A stretch of DNA of 64,000 nucleotides from assembly GCA_021029095.1 (NCBI GenBank), contig JAJOHG010000005.1, forward strand, positions 1 through 64,000, given 5' to 3'. The notes beneath the pieces were generated by a model. That model had not been told where the DNA came from. It did not search any database and was given only the letters and a program-made list of their open reading frames with translations. The DNA comes from Phellopilus nigrolimitatus (lineage: Eukaryota; Basidiomycota; Agaricomycetes; Hymenochaetales; Hymenochaetaceae). Of the stretch, positions 22,995 to 32,213 are shown one piece after another. How positions within the stretch are numbered: position 1 is the first letter of the stretch; each line of letters begins with the position of its first letter. The translations under genes were made by a program, and so were the position numbers.

Positions 22995-23453
22995 TGCATA
23001 TGAAAACCATTCCACCAAACTCTGTGCATTAGCAGAAGTTCAACTGTCCTGCCAGTGTGTGCTCCTCAGAGAAAGAAATACTTGAGAAAATAGAAGTAAT
23101 ACGTAAATAATGAACAATGTATTAGAATTACCTTGTATTTATTGAAACAGCACCCCTTGACTCATTTTTTTTTGACATTCAGACAAAAATACTATATCCC
23201 TACCCATAGCAGCAGAGAACTTGGATGGATGCATTATGAAAAGGAAGTTATGGGTGAAATTCAAAAGTGAACATCGCTGAGGACCATCACCGGAAGAAGC
23301 CGAGTGGTGGCTGTGAACGAGTGTACAATCTTACTTCGGAACGAGCTCAATTTTGTACACTTTTTGTAATGAACACTGCCACATTTGCACAGCCACTGCT
23401 GGTGAAAACGCTCAGTTACAAAAAACGATTCTTCGTAAACTCAGTAATCGTAA
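22995..23453. other. AT-rich right end of the chimeric insert
   Basis: No gene seen. It contains an 8-bp-stem hairpin (GTGTACAA ... TTGTACAC, about 23318-23365) and ends in CTCAGTAATCGTA before copia pol resumes. Confidence 0.5.
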
Positions 23454-24536
23454 TGGCACAAGAAACTCGACTCTGTGTTGAAGGGCATGGGCTTCTCTCT
23501 GGTTCGCTGCGACAACAGCATTTGGGTCTACAGACGCGACGATGTGCGCATCATCATTCCAGTCTATGTGGATGACATGACTATTGCTGCAAAGTCAAAG
23601 GAGCAATTCTTGTTTGTCAAGCGCGAACTTGAAAAGCACTTCAAACTGCGTGACCTCGGCCCTACCTCCTTCCTGCTTGGCGTCCATGTTGAGAGAGACC
23701 GCTCAATCCGATCCCTATCCCTATCTCAGCGCCAATACATCACTGACTTGCTTGAGCGCTTTGAAATGGCTGGATGCGGCGAGGTTTCTACTCCATTGCC
23801 AGAAGGCCATCGTCTCAGCAAGTCCATGGGTCCCCTCACTCCAGAAGAGATCGCATTCATGAAGACTGTCCCCTACAGGCAGCTGATTGGTGCACTCATG
23901 TATCTGGCTGTGGCAACGCGTCCTGACATCTCATATGCGGTTGGACTTCTTGCGCGCTTCAGTTCTAATCCTGGTCCTGCTCACTGGAAGGCTGCAAAGC
24001 ACTTGTGTCGTTACCTTCAGGGTACCAAAGACATGAAGTTGACTTATGCGCCTGACAAGAACTCGTCTGAACTGTTCACGACATTCACTGACGCGGACCA
24101 TGGAGGGGATGAGGATGACAGGCGCTCTACAAGCGGCCTGGTGGTTAAGATGGGAACTGGTGCTATCAGCTGGGCTAGTCGACTTCAGACTATTGTCACT
24201 CTCTCTACCACTGAAGCGGAATACATCTCTGCTGTTCAGGGTGGTCAGGAGATTATGTGGTTGCGCAACTTGTTCTCTGAATTTGGCTATGAGTTCAATG
24301 CGCCTTCCACACTCTATGTGGACAACCAATCTGCCCTTGCTGTTGCCAGGAACCCTGAACACCATGGACGGATGAAGCACCTGGACTTGCGGCACTATTG
24401 GCTGCGCGATGTGGTTGAGTCGGGTCTTATTGACATTCGCTACCTCCCCACCAAGTCTATGCCGGCTGACATCATGACCAAGGCGCTTGGACGCGTGAAG
24501 ATGATTGAGATGCGTGGTATGCTGGGTCTTCTGTGA
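23454..24536 (+). pseudogene. copia pol of element C, 3' part (reverse transcriptase end and RNase H)
   Basis: Resumes at TGGCACAAGAAACTC with WHKKLDSVLKGMGFSLVRCD and is open to the stop at 24534-24536. It contains the reverse transcriptase YVDDM box, RDLGPTSFLLG, RNase H TDADHGGD and STTEAEYIS. The first ATG in frame is 23475. It is the continuation of the frame broken at 16074 and has no promoter of its own. Confidence 0.92.
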
Positions 24537-24564
24537 TTGACAGGCGTGTCAGATCAGGGGGGAG

Positions 24565-24843
24565 TATTGGATATAGTATGATCTTGGACACTTTTATTCC
24601 TTTTATTATTTTGCGTACCGGGTGACTTGAACTCCTGACTTGTTGTTCTGCGTCACCTGACATGTTGATGTATTACATAATGCTTCCCTTGAAGCGGCAG
24701 AGTCCATGGATGGTGCTCTCTATCTTTTGCACTCATCCATTGGACTCAGGCATGTTTAGTTTCTCTAATACATCTATCTTTTGCACTCATCCATTGGACT
24801 CAGGTCACTGTCTGTGTTTGTTGTGAGACCACTCCGCCTCACA
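24565..24843 (+). repeat. 3' LTR of copia C
   Basis: 279 bp, TATTGGATATAG ... CTCCGCCTCACA, with both tandem units. It differs from the 5' LTR of the same element by the 53-bp deletion and at least four substitutions. Confidence 0.92.
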
Positions 24844-25690
24844 TACAAGCCAAACAGATTCCAAACACCCAAAATGATCGAGGTATACACAGAATCGTCG
24901 CAAGACAGTGCTGGTCTGTCAGTCTGTTAAGACTCCGCAGGCACCGCTGGATGAGAGAGGCTCTAGGCTTAAGTAAACACTCAAAAGAGCGTCACAAAGG
25001 GCAAACTAAGGCCCTGCAGTCGAGCTTCACAACCAATAGACTATCTGATCCAACAACAACCAAATGGAATGAAATGGGTCTGAACTGTCAGGTACCAGAG
25101 CTGGCAAAACGCGCAAAACGCGACACAGAGAGGGAACGGGTGGAGCGATTGAGACGCAAATCAACACACACCGAGACGACGTGAGCACGAGCACGCGTGT
25201 AAAATCGCAGAGCGATCGGGCAAGAACTGAGTCCGCTATGCAGAAACGATGCAGGGAGCAGACAAACAGACAGATAGAGACTGCAAAAGTCGAAATGATG
25301 CAGCACCCTCAAATCGAAGTCGAATCGGCCACAAGTTGGTACGACGAGTGGGACCAGAGTAACGAGACGACGTGCGAAGTTTCAGCACGATCCGTCGAGC
25401 CGATTTCGAGCGATGAGACGAAAAGCAGAGAATGCAGATGAGAGGATGATAAGGATGGATGTTGATGTAGAGGGGTGTAGAGTGCCAGCAAGTGCGAATG
25501 GCAGCACGAAAATCGACACAGAGACGACGGACACACCACAGAACCCAACCCTGCGATTACAGCCCAATCCGAACACCCAGAACTTTGCAGTTGACAGAAA
25601 CTTTTCCAGAGGGACCAGATCAACTCCGATTTGAACGAAAATCAAGGAGGATGTTGTCGACGGTGTACTGAACGTTGTTGTGAAGTTACA

Positions 25691-25707
25691 GCGCAAGGCT
25701 CATAACC
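25691..25707 (-). promoter_or_regulatory. primer-binding site of element F
   Basis: GGTTATGAGCCTTGCGC on the minus strand next to the LTR, as in A, E and C. Confidence 0.7.
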
Positions 25708-25985
25708 TGTGAGGCGGAGTGGTCTCACAACAAACACAGACAATGACCTGAGTCCAATGGATGAGTGCAAAAGATAATATATTATGGAAACTAAACATGC
25801 CTGAGTCCAATGGATGAGTGCAAAAGATAGAGAGCACCATCCATGGACTCTGCCGCTTCAAGGGAAGCATTACATAATACATCAACATGTCAGGTGACGC
25901 AGAACAACAAGTCAGGAGTTCAAGTCACCTGGTACGCAAAATAATAAAAGGAATAAAAGTGTCCAAGATCATACTATATCCAATA
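25708..25985 (-). repeat. 5' LTR of copia F (minus strand)
   Basis: 278 bp, TGTGAGGCGG ... ATCCAATA on the plus strand. It is inserted in the RNase H region of element G. Confidence 0.92.
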
Positions 25986-26407
25986 GACAGGCGCTCTACA
26001 AGTGGCCTGGTGGTTAAGATGGGAACTGGTGCTATCAGCTGGGCTAGTCGTCTTCAGACTATTGTCACTCTCTCTCTACCACTGAAGCAGAATACATCTC
26101 TGCTGTTCAGGGTGGTCAGGAGATTATGTGGTTGCGCAACTTGTTCTCAGAATTTGGCTATGAGTTCAATGCGCCCTCCACACTCTATGTGGACAACCAA
26201 TCTGCCCTTGCTGTTGCCAGGAACCCTGAACACCATGGACGGATGAAGCACCTGGACTTGCGGCACTACTGGCTGCGCGATGTGGTTGAGTCGGGTCTCA
26301 TTGACATTCGCTACCTCCCCACCAAGTCTATGCCAGCTGACATCATGACCAAAGCGCTTGGACGCGTGAAGGTGATTGAGATGCGTGGCATGCTAGGTCT
26401 TCTGTGA
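25986..26407 (+). pseudogene. copia RNase H end of element G, frameshifted
   Basis: RRSTSGLVVKMGTGAISWAS matches the other copies. Near 26075 two extra bases (an additional CT in a CT run) shift the frame, and the correct frame resumes with MWLRNLFSEFGYEF to the stop at 26405-26407. Confidence 0.88.
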
Positions 26408-26435
26408 TTGACAGGCGTGTCAGATCAGGGGGGAG

Positions 26436-26713
26436 TATTGGATATAGTATGATCTTGGACACTTTATTTCCTTTTATTATTTTGCGTACCAGGTGACTTG
26501 AACTCCTGACTTGTTGTTCTGCGTCACCTGACATGTTGATGTATTATGTAATGCTTCCCTTGAAGCGGCAGAGTCCATGGATGGTGCTCTCTATCTTTTG
26601 CACTCATCCATTGGACTCAGGCATGTTTAGTTTCCCTAATATATCATCTTTTGCACTCATCCATTGGACTCAGGTCATTGTCTGTGTTTGTTGTGAGACC
26701 ACTCCGCCTCACA
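26436..26713 (+). repeat. 3' LTR of copia G, right edge of the copia cluster
   Basis: 278 bp with the family ends TATTGG ... CACA, followed by unique sequence ACTTCTACGGG. Confidence 0.92.
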
Positions 26714-27577
26714 ACTTCTACGGGTTTTGATGAACCGTTTGCCCGCTGTGCTACCAATAATGCACCAAATAAAGTGCGGATTTTTGAATTTTGTAGCGCT
26801 TAACAGTGCGCACATTTGAAGTATAAGAGCATTGAAATCGGAGCAGAACTTGCTATACTATCAGCACATTCACAAAATCCCGTAGGTGAATCATGGTGAG
26901 CCCTACTTCTGGTACATGTAGTAGGGCATATGTAACGTTGAAGGTACATGTACAGTGGCCAGCAAAAGTCTTGCAAAAGTTTGAAATTGTTAGATTTGGA
27001 TGATTTCCCACAAGAACTTTATATCTTCGGCTGAAACTTCACATACGAGTCTATATACACTAGGTACATATGTATATAAAGTTTCAGAAAGAGACATCCA
27101 GAATTGATCAAAATATTAAGGAAAAGTGTTTACAGGGGATGCCTCCAGAACCCCGCAATTTTGGCGCATATGACTGTCTGCACAACAAACGACAAACCCA
27201 TTCAGCCTCAAACTTTGCATGAATGTTTGTTATGCTAATGTTGGCAATCCCTCATTTTTAGAGATCTTCTGCCTTCCCACAAGTGAAGAAATACAGAAAA
27301 GAAGCAGAATATCCTAAAATCTGGTTTAAATATGCAAACTTTTATAGTTTGCCTTTCTTTCACAAAATTGAAACAATAAAAAAAACCTCTAAGTACCAGA
27401 AACTGTTAACACTAGTATAACAAACATTCATGCAAAGTTTGGGGCTGAATGGGTTTGTCGTTTGTTGTGCAGACGGTCATATGCACCAAAATTTCGGGGT
27501 TCTGGAGGCATCCCCTATAAACACTTTTCCTTAATATTTTGATCAATTCTGGATGTCTCTTTCTGAAACTTTATATA

Positions 27578-28811
27578 CAGTCACATGCCAAAAGTTTATG
27601 CCGGGTGTGACATCCATGTAACTCTCGAAAAGTTTTTGCTCCATTACTCCACAACCACAAAATATATTGCCAATCTAATACTTGGTGGATCCTCCTCTGG
27701 CCTCCAGTACCCGCTCCACACGTTTAGGCATGCTGTTTATGAGAGAATTAATTATTTCAATGTTAATCTTCTCCCATTCCTCCAAAAGTGCCCTCTTCAA
27801 TGCCTCCTCGCTCCTGGGTTTTTCCGGCCTCTTGTTGATCACAATTTTTATCAGATACCAAACATGTTCAATGGGGTTCATGTCTGGTGACTGAGCTGGG
27901 TGGGGAAATGTCTCCATGAAGTTCCTGTCCCTGAATCTTTTTGCCACATTGCATCTGTGAACTGGTGCCCCATCTTCCATGACCTTTGCAACCCCCCTCT
28001 CCTCATACAACTCTGCATAAAAGTCCCAGAGGGGTCCTGCCATGATCAACTCCACATAATCCTTGCCTGTCCGCTTGTCCTTGGGCATAAAAATGAGTGG
28101 GCCCTTCTTGTTGTAGGCGATGCACCCCCAAACCATGACACTTGTCCTTCCTGACTTGAAAGTGGGTGCCAGGCACTTCTCGTCGAATTCCTCGTGAGGG
28201 TGTCGCCATACCAGAGAGGCCCTTGAGCTTTTCCCAAGCTCTACTGATGATTCGTCTGTCCAAATGACCCTGTGCCATTCCTCCTTTCCATAGTGTTTTA
28301 CTGTGGTTCCCCATTCAACCCGTTTCTCCTTATGGTCGTCGGTCAGGAAGGGTTTTTTGCGTGCATGGCGTGAATACAGGCCCAAGTTACGATGTAAGGC
28401 CCTTTGGATGGTCCTGGGGGCCACTGGGGAGGAGAGATTGTTGTTGAAATCATGGGTGATGTTGGCAAGTGTTTGGCGTCTGTTGCCATCAACTGAGCGC
28501 TCCAGGCGACGCAAGCCCCTGTCATCAATTTTGGGTGGGCGTCCACTCCTGGGTAAGTCATCGACATGGCCTCGATCGCGGTAGTTCTTGAGAACCTGAC
28601 GGACAGTCCGTTCAGAGCACTGGAGAGCAGTAGCAATATGAGCCTGATTGAGATGAGAATTAGCCAAATTAACTATGGCATAACGTTGAGAAGGAGTAAG
28701 GTTATGTTCTCCAATCTCTTTGGGCATGATTGGATCAGTGGTTGTTGTGGTACAAGGCAAAGTTGTTGTGGTGTGACGTGACAACCGGCATAAACTTTTG
28801 GCATGTGACTG
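27578..28811 (-). mobile_element. Tc1/mariner transposon, apparently intact
   Basis: 1234 bp with perfect 27-bp terminal inverted repeats (27578-27604 and 28785-28811, starting CAGTCACATGCCAAAAG), flanked by TA at 27576-27577 and 28812-28813. Removing it with one TA restores the right arm of the surrounding MITE. Confidence 0.95.
27675..28727 (-). CDS. Tc1-family DD34E transposase
   Basis: 350 residues, an ordinary length for Tc1 transposases, from the ATG at 28727-28725 (MPKEIGEHNLTPSQRYAIVN). The open frame runs further upstream through the terminal repeat into the surrounding MITE, which is unlikely to be translated. Two N-terminal helix-turn-helix parts are visible: HIATALQCSERTVRQVLKNY, then a GRPPK hook and a second helical region (RTIQRALHRNLGLYSRHARK). 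The catalytic triad is D in IWTDESS, D in MEDGAPVH and E in SPDMNPIEHVW, with 34 residues between the last two. No stop or frameshift is seen. It should cut and paste DNA at TA sites through the 27-bp ends. Confidence 0.95.
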   Translation of the reverse strand: MPKEIGEHNLTPSQRYAIVNLANSHLNQAHIATALQCSERTVRQVLKNYRDRGHVDDLPRSGRPPKIDDRGLRRLERSVDGNRRQTLANITHDFNNNLSSPVAPRTIQRALHRNLGLYSRHARKKPFLTDDHKEKRVEWGTTVKHYGKEEWHRVIWTDESSVELGKSSRASLVWRHPHEEFDEKCLAPTFKSGRTSVMVWGCIAYNKKGPLIFMPKDKRTGKDYVELIMAGPLWDFYAELYEERGVAKVMEDGAPVHRCNVAKRFRDRNFMETFPHPAQSPDMNPIEHVWYLIKIVINKRPEKPRSEEALKRALLEEWEKINIEIINSLINSMPKRVERVLEARGGSTKY

Positions 28812-29049
28812 TACATATGTACCTAGTGTATATAGACTCGTATGTGAAGTTTCAGCCGAAGATATAAAGTTCTTGTGGGAAATCATCCAAATCTAACAAT
28901 TTCAAACTTTTGCAAGACTTTTGCTGGCCACTGTAATAGAAGTAACTTCAATTTGTTTGCAATTTCCGTAATTCCAAGAGTCTGAGAGTCGACCTTCACA
29001 TTTCTGGCTTTGGAAAAGAGTATAAATTCAAGGAGGGAAATCATGATAA

Positions 29050-30506
29050 TCAATAGCCCCGTTTACGTGTCCCTGAAGACATTTTCTCCCTGCAGGCGTT
29101 GCAGTACCACTTACTCTTACCTTTCGGCGCCTCCGTCAAACCAGCGCATCCGAGATGGAACTATTCAAACAAGTCAGATAACCTGTTTTATAGCAGGTTG
29201 AGCCACACACCCATTCTCGTTCGCAATCGTCCGCATCGCACGCAATCATCTAAGCAAAGCAAAAGAGTAAGTATGCGATCGCATCCCACCCATACTTCGC
29301 TGCTGTACCTCTCCCCATGAGACCTGGTTGCAATAGCAGTAGCGAGGCTCGTGTGGGTCTATATCTCCATCGATTGCTGCGTTGATGTTTGAAACGTTTG
29401 ATCTCGGCCGTAACCCCAAGTCGGACCTATTGCCAGGAATATCACTTTTGGACCTGCTCGTTTCCAGATCTGATATTACTACAGTGGCATACACTGGGCC
29501 TTTCGCCGTTGCTGGTACTTTCCGGAAGCGCTTGTTCAAAGATGCATCGTCTTGAGGCGATTGCGATGGGAAGACCACAGAGTTACCAGTACGATCATTC
29601 TTGTTCCTCCACTTCACAGGCCCCATAGGGTTGTTCGTGGGAGTTGTACGTAGATGGTTTCCAGCGAACCTCAGACCTGGTCCGCCTTCATTATTTATAG
29701 GCGAGTGGAGATCATGTTCCTTTATAGCCTGATCCAAAAGACAGACGTGTTTGTCGACCTTGAGAATGAAATAAGTAGGCGGTTCAAATAGTACGGTTCG
29801 AACTAACGGTGTCATATGTAGCCTGAGCCAAGTTGACCTTTTCCTCTGAAGCGCGAATCAAATCATTTAATAGCGAAGAGATCTCGGGAAGGGTATCGGC
29901 GGATTTGAGATGTCGTTCCTTAGCACCAGCAATGATTTTGGCAATGCCTGCCGCACGTCCGAAATCCAAATCGGATTTTGTGCTGTAAGAGCCGTAAGTA
30001 CGAGAAGTATACCCGAGACTATTGCCATTTCATACCCATTGTCGCAGTCTTGGGCCTCGTTCGGAACGATATTGACGTTTTTTTTCTCTGTTGTTATGCG
30101 TTTTTTTGCGTACTCTTTTAACGAAGGAAGCAGTGCAGATCGGTGTGCTTCGAAGAACAATGAGTAACTATCTAAACATTAAATAGGAAAGCGTGCTTAC
30201 ACTGTGCTTGAATGTCAAGTTCACTCAAGAGGGTGAAGCGACGATGCAGAGATAAAGGGAGCTGCTCTATGGCTAACACGACAGTGAGAGGAAGTGAGAG
30301 GACTGAGGGGCAAGTAGAAGAAGCCCAATAAAAAGAGACTCACATTCAACGTATTCTTCACGAAAAGCTTCCCAAACACATTGTTCCAAATCTTTCCCAT
30401 TCCTCAACCTCCTACGTTCCTCTAAAACTACTGCTGGCTCTGGACTTTCCGTAACATGTCTTCGCTTTCGAGTCGAACGAGTGGATAACATACAGGTCTG
30501 AAGCAA
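29050..30506 (-). CDS. ING-family PHD-finger protein (Yng2/Pho23 type)
   Basis: ING proteins are histone-modification readers in acetyltransferase or deacetylase complexes. The minus-strand gene has several introns. The start is MLQTCMLSTRSTRKRR (30506) or the internal ATG at 30491. The ING N-terminal domain follows: DLEQCVWEAFREEYVE, then QLPLSLHRRFTLLSELDIQAQ over an intron, SYSLFFEAHRSALLPSLKEY. A low-complexity middle (29800-29400) leads to the PHD finger: EPRYCYCNQVSWGE, an intron, MIACDADDCEREW, an intron, FHLGCAGLTEAPKGKSKWYC and NACREKM, ending TRKRGY at 29050. All C4HC3 zinc ligands are present and the aromatic/acidic pattern fits H3K4me3 binding. It is divergent from the Nup37-like gene with about 150 bases between. 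Which ING paralogue it is remains open. Confidence 0.88.
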
Positions 30507-30651
30507 TTGAAGTATAAGTCCTGTTGGGAATAAGTGCTCAGATTATGAATCGAGGCGAAGGGGTTGATGTTGCACGTACAACCTCTGAGGGTCACGTCAC
30601 CTAATCGATATATTGGGAGCTTCAAGTCGTACTTGAGCTTACATTAGTATT

Positions 30652-32077
30652 ATGGACCTAAAGCATATTCATGGAACAAATGTCCTGGCCGTGCGCGCAT
30701 GTTATCATGAAGATGGCGCTGACCTTCTAGCAGTCGCGGGCGAAGACTCAGTCCAAATCTTGCAATGTGTACGTTCACTACCGCGTTTCTTTCTGAGGGG
30801 GAATGCACGTTCATTCACCTCGACTTTACAGAACCATCACGCCATCAAATCCTTGGCTTTTTTCACTGTCGGGCTGAAGGTGACTGCTATAGCATGGTCT
30901 TCAAGAGCTGTTTCACCTGCGGTCTCCGATGAATGGTGCATAGAGTTAGTTTATCATCGCCTAACTAAATCCGCGTTCTAAAATTCGGAAGGAAAGATTA
31001 GCAATTTCTACCCATGATTTTAGTTTACATATCCTCTCCAAGACATCCAATTCGGAAGAAAAAATTACTAGTTTCGGGGGTGGTCTTACTGGACATCATG
31101 GAAGAATAAACGATATCACCTTCGTCGGAGGCCAGGACAACAGCGCAAGGCACATTGCTTCTGTTTCTGGTTCGTGCAACCATAGTTCGATGCGTACAGG
31201 CTTATCATGTTTCTATCAATCAGATGACATGAACTTGATTGTTTGGGATCTCTGTCCAGCTGTGAACCCAGCTGTGAACTCCGTTGTCGAGCATGAAGCG
31301 AATGAACAATTTGATTCTAATATCTCTTCACATCCAATTGTGCGCCAACCGACGGCGTTGGTTATCCCGTTTTCCTATCCGCTATGCTCTGTATCATCAC
31401 ATGCAACGACTAGCAAAGAGCTTCTGGTCTCCGATACTAGAGGTTCTGTTTTCTTGATTGACTGGAGGAAAGACCCAAACGACATTGATGAGGACATACT
31501 CAGCCAACAGAATGTCATCGAGCTAGTGCACCCCAGGATATTGGCAGATGCCATTTCAAACTTGCCTAAATATTTGTCTGGATGCGCGTCTTGGCAAAGG
31601 GATGATGCTAATGTGTAGGTTTTGCACAATCTTGTTTGGCTTTTCTTCATTGGACTTTACAATGTTTTGCAAAAGGATTGGGTCTGTTTTTGGAACAGAG
31701 TTCGCTTTATGGGATTTGAGCAAATTGAAAGGTGGAAAGCCTCTTTCAACCGGTCTCAGTTTTCCCGAGGGTGGCCACAGATTCCGGTAAGTTGAACATG
31801 ACTGCTACTTCGCGATTGAACTGATTTGAGATTTTCAAATAGATGGTGTCCTACGTTTCCAGAGTATTTTGCGATTTCCACAGCCTCTGCGACGTCCAAG
31901 GGGGCAGTTGTGAACATCTACAGTTCTTTTCATCTCCAAACACAAGCCACTACATTTCAGATATCCCCTCGACCTCATCGCCTAACAGATTTCGACTGGA
32001 TGGCGACCCGCGGTACTCCGCGCCTTGCGGCGGCAGTTGGACGGGTGGTTTATATATTTCCCATCAGTGTCAATTAA
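30652..32077 (+). CDS. NUP37: WD-repeat protein, probable nucleoporin Nup37
   Basis: The ATG at 30652 gives MDLKHIHGTNVLAVRACYHE. Exons continue as LKVTAIAWSSRAVSP, THDFSLHILSKTS, LTGHHGRINDITFVGGQ, SDDMNLIVWDLCP, KELLVSDTRGSVFLIDWRKD, GCASWQRDD, TEFALWDLSKLKGGKPLSTG, GHRFRWCPTFPEYFAIST and RVVYIFPISVN, stop 32075-32077. These are WD40 blades. The order of the GH...IND...DD...VWDL blade, a SW(Q)RD segment and the C-terminal HRFRWCPTFPEYFA matches my memory of basidiomycete Nup37, a member of the Nup107-160 complex of the nuclear pore. At least four short introns are needed. It could also be another small WD protein. Confidence 0.7.
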
Positions 32078-32213
32078 GAGCAAAGTGTAAATGAGTACAT
32101 AATTGCAGTGGTCTATCTAGTACGAACCATAGTCAAATTTACAATGCGCTAAGCTATTACTTTGCAGATCACTTCGAATCAGATAAACATAAAACTACTG
32201 AGTTAACGAAGAC

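Larger units (their letters stand above)
16075..23453. mobile_element. chimeric insert carrying fragments of several host genes
   Basis: About 7.4 kb lie between two halves of copia pol that join perfectly once it is removed. Inside, in order, are an AT-rich end, a decayed copper radical oxidase gene (minus), GC-rich unassigned DNA, a Cyc8 TPR fragment, a Ubp8 fragment, a short coding-like piece, a long palindrome, a proline-rich membrane-protein fragment, and another AT-rich end. Fragments keep spliceosomal introns, so capture was at the DNA level. No transposase or Rep/helicase is recognisable. Near the ends, TACGATTCCTGA (16110) and TCAGTAATCGTA (23441-23452) form an imperfect inverted repeat (16 of 21 bases matching further in), flanked by ATGGCA at 16101-16106 and 23453-23458. 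This suggests a TIR element, but 26 extra bases on the left make the ends uncertain. Confidence 0.75.
11437..24843 (+). mobile_element. Ty1/copia element C with both LTRs, split by a 7.4 kb insert
   Basis: The only copy in the window with two LTRs: 11437-11661 and 24565-24843. The primer-binding site, leader, gag and pol are in order, but pol is broken at 16074 and resumes at 23454. Without the insert the element would be about 6.0 kb. The bases flanking the LTRs (GAGAG left, TACAA right) do not match, so no target duplication is visible. The two LTRs differ by a 53-bp deletion and several substitutions. Both points suggest recombination rather than one simple insertion. Confidence 0.88.
24844..25985 (-). 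mobile_element. copia element F: leader, primer-binding site and 5' LTR
   Basis: Antisense leader 24844-25690, primer-binding site 25691-25707 and LTR 25708-25985 in the minus orientation. The leader is cut at 24844 exactly at the LTR end of C. If F and D were one element hosting C, the end of the leader, all of gag and the protease region (about 1.4 kb) would be missing. Confidence 0.88.
25986..26713 (+). mobile_element. Ty1/copia element G, 3' end
   Basis: Starts inside RNase H at GACAGGCGCTCTACAAG, where element F ends, and runs to a polypurine tract and 3' LTR (26436-26713). The sequence after 26713 is not copia, so this is the right border of the cluster. Confidence 0.9.
26953..28933. 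mobile_element. fold-back MITE of Tc1/mariner type, hosting a Tc1 element
   Basis: Ends CAGTGGCCAGCAAAAGTC ... GGCCACTG, flanked by TA at 26951-26952 and 28934-28935. Arms are about 290 bp each: left 26953-27245; right about 27411-27577 plus 28814-28933, interrupted by the Tc1 element. They are almost identical (about half a dozen differences seen over the inner 170 bases) around a loop of roughly 165 bases. Without the inner element it is about 745 bp and noncoding. Confidence 0.9.

Noticed and set aside
23318..23365. GTGTACAA ... TTGTACAC hairpin as the element's terminal hairpin
   Set aside because: The stem is only 8 bp and about 90 bases from the end; too weak and too far away.
16075..23453. 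Canonical Helitron with TC start, CTRR end and 3' hairpin
   Set aside because: Insertion between A and T is possible, but neither orientation shows TC at one end or CTAG-like bases after a hairpin at the other, and no Rep/helicase is present.
27675..28886. Transposase start at the longest open frame (403 residues)
   Set aside because: The extra 53 residues would be encoded by the terminal repeat and the host MITE; the ATG at 28727 inside the element gives the family length.
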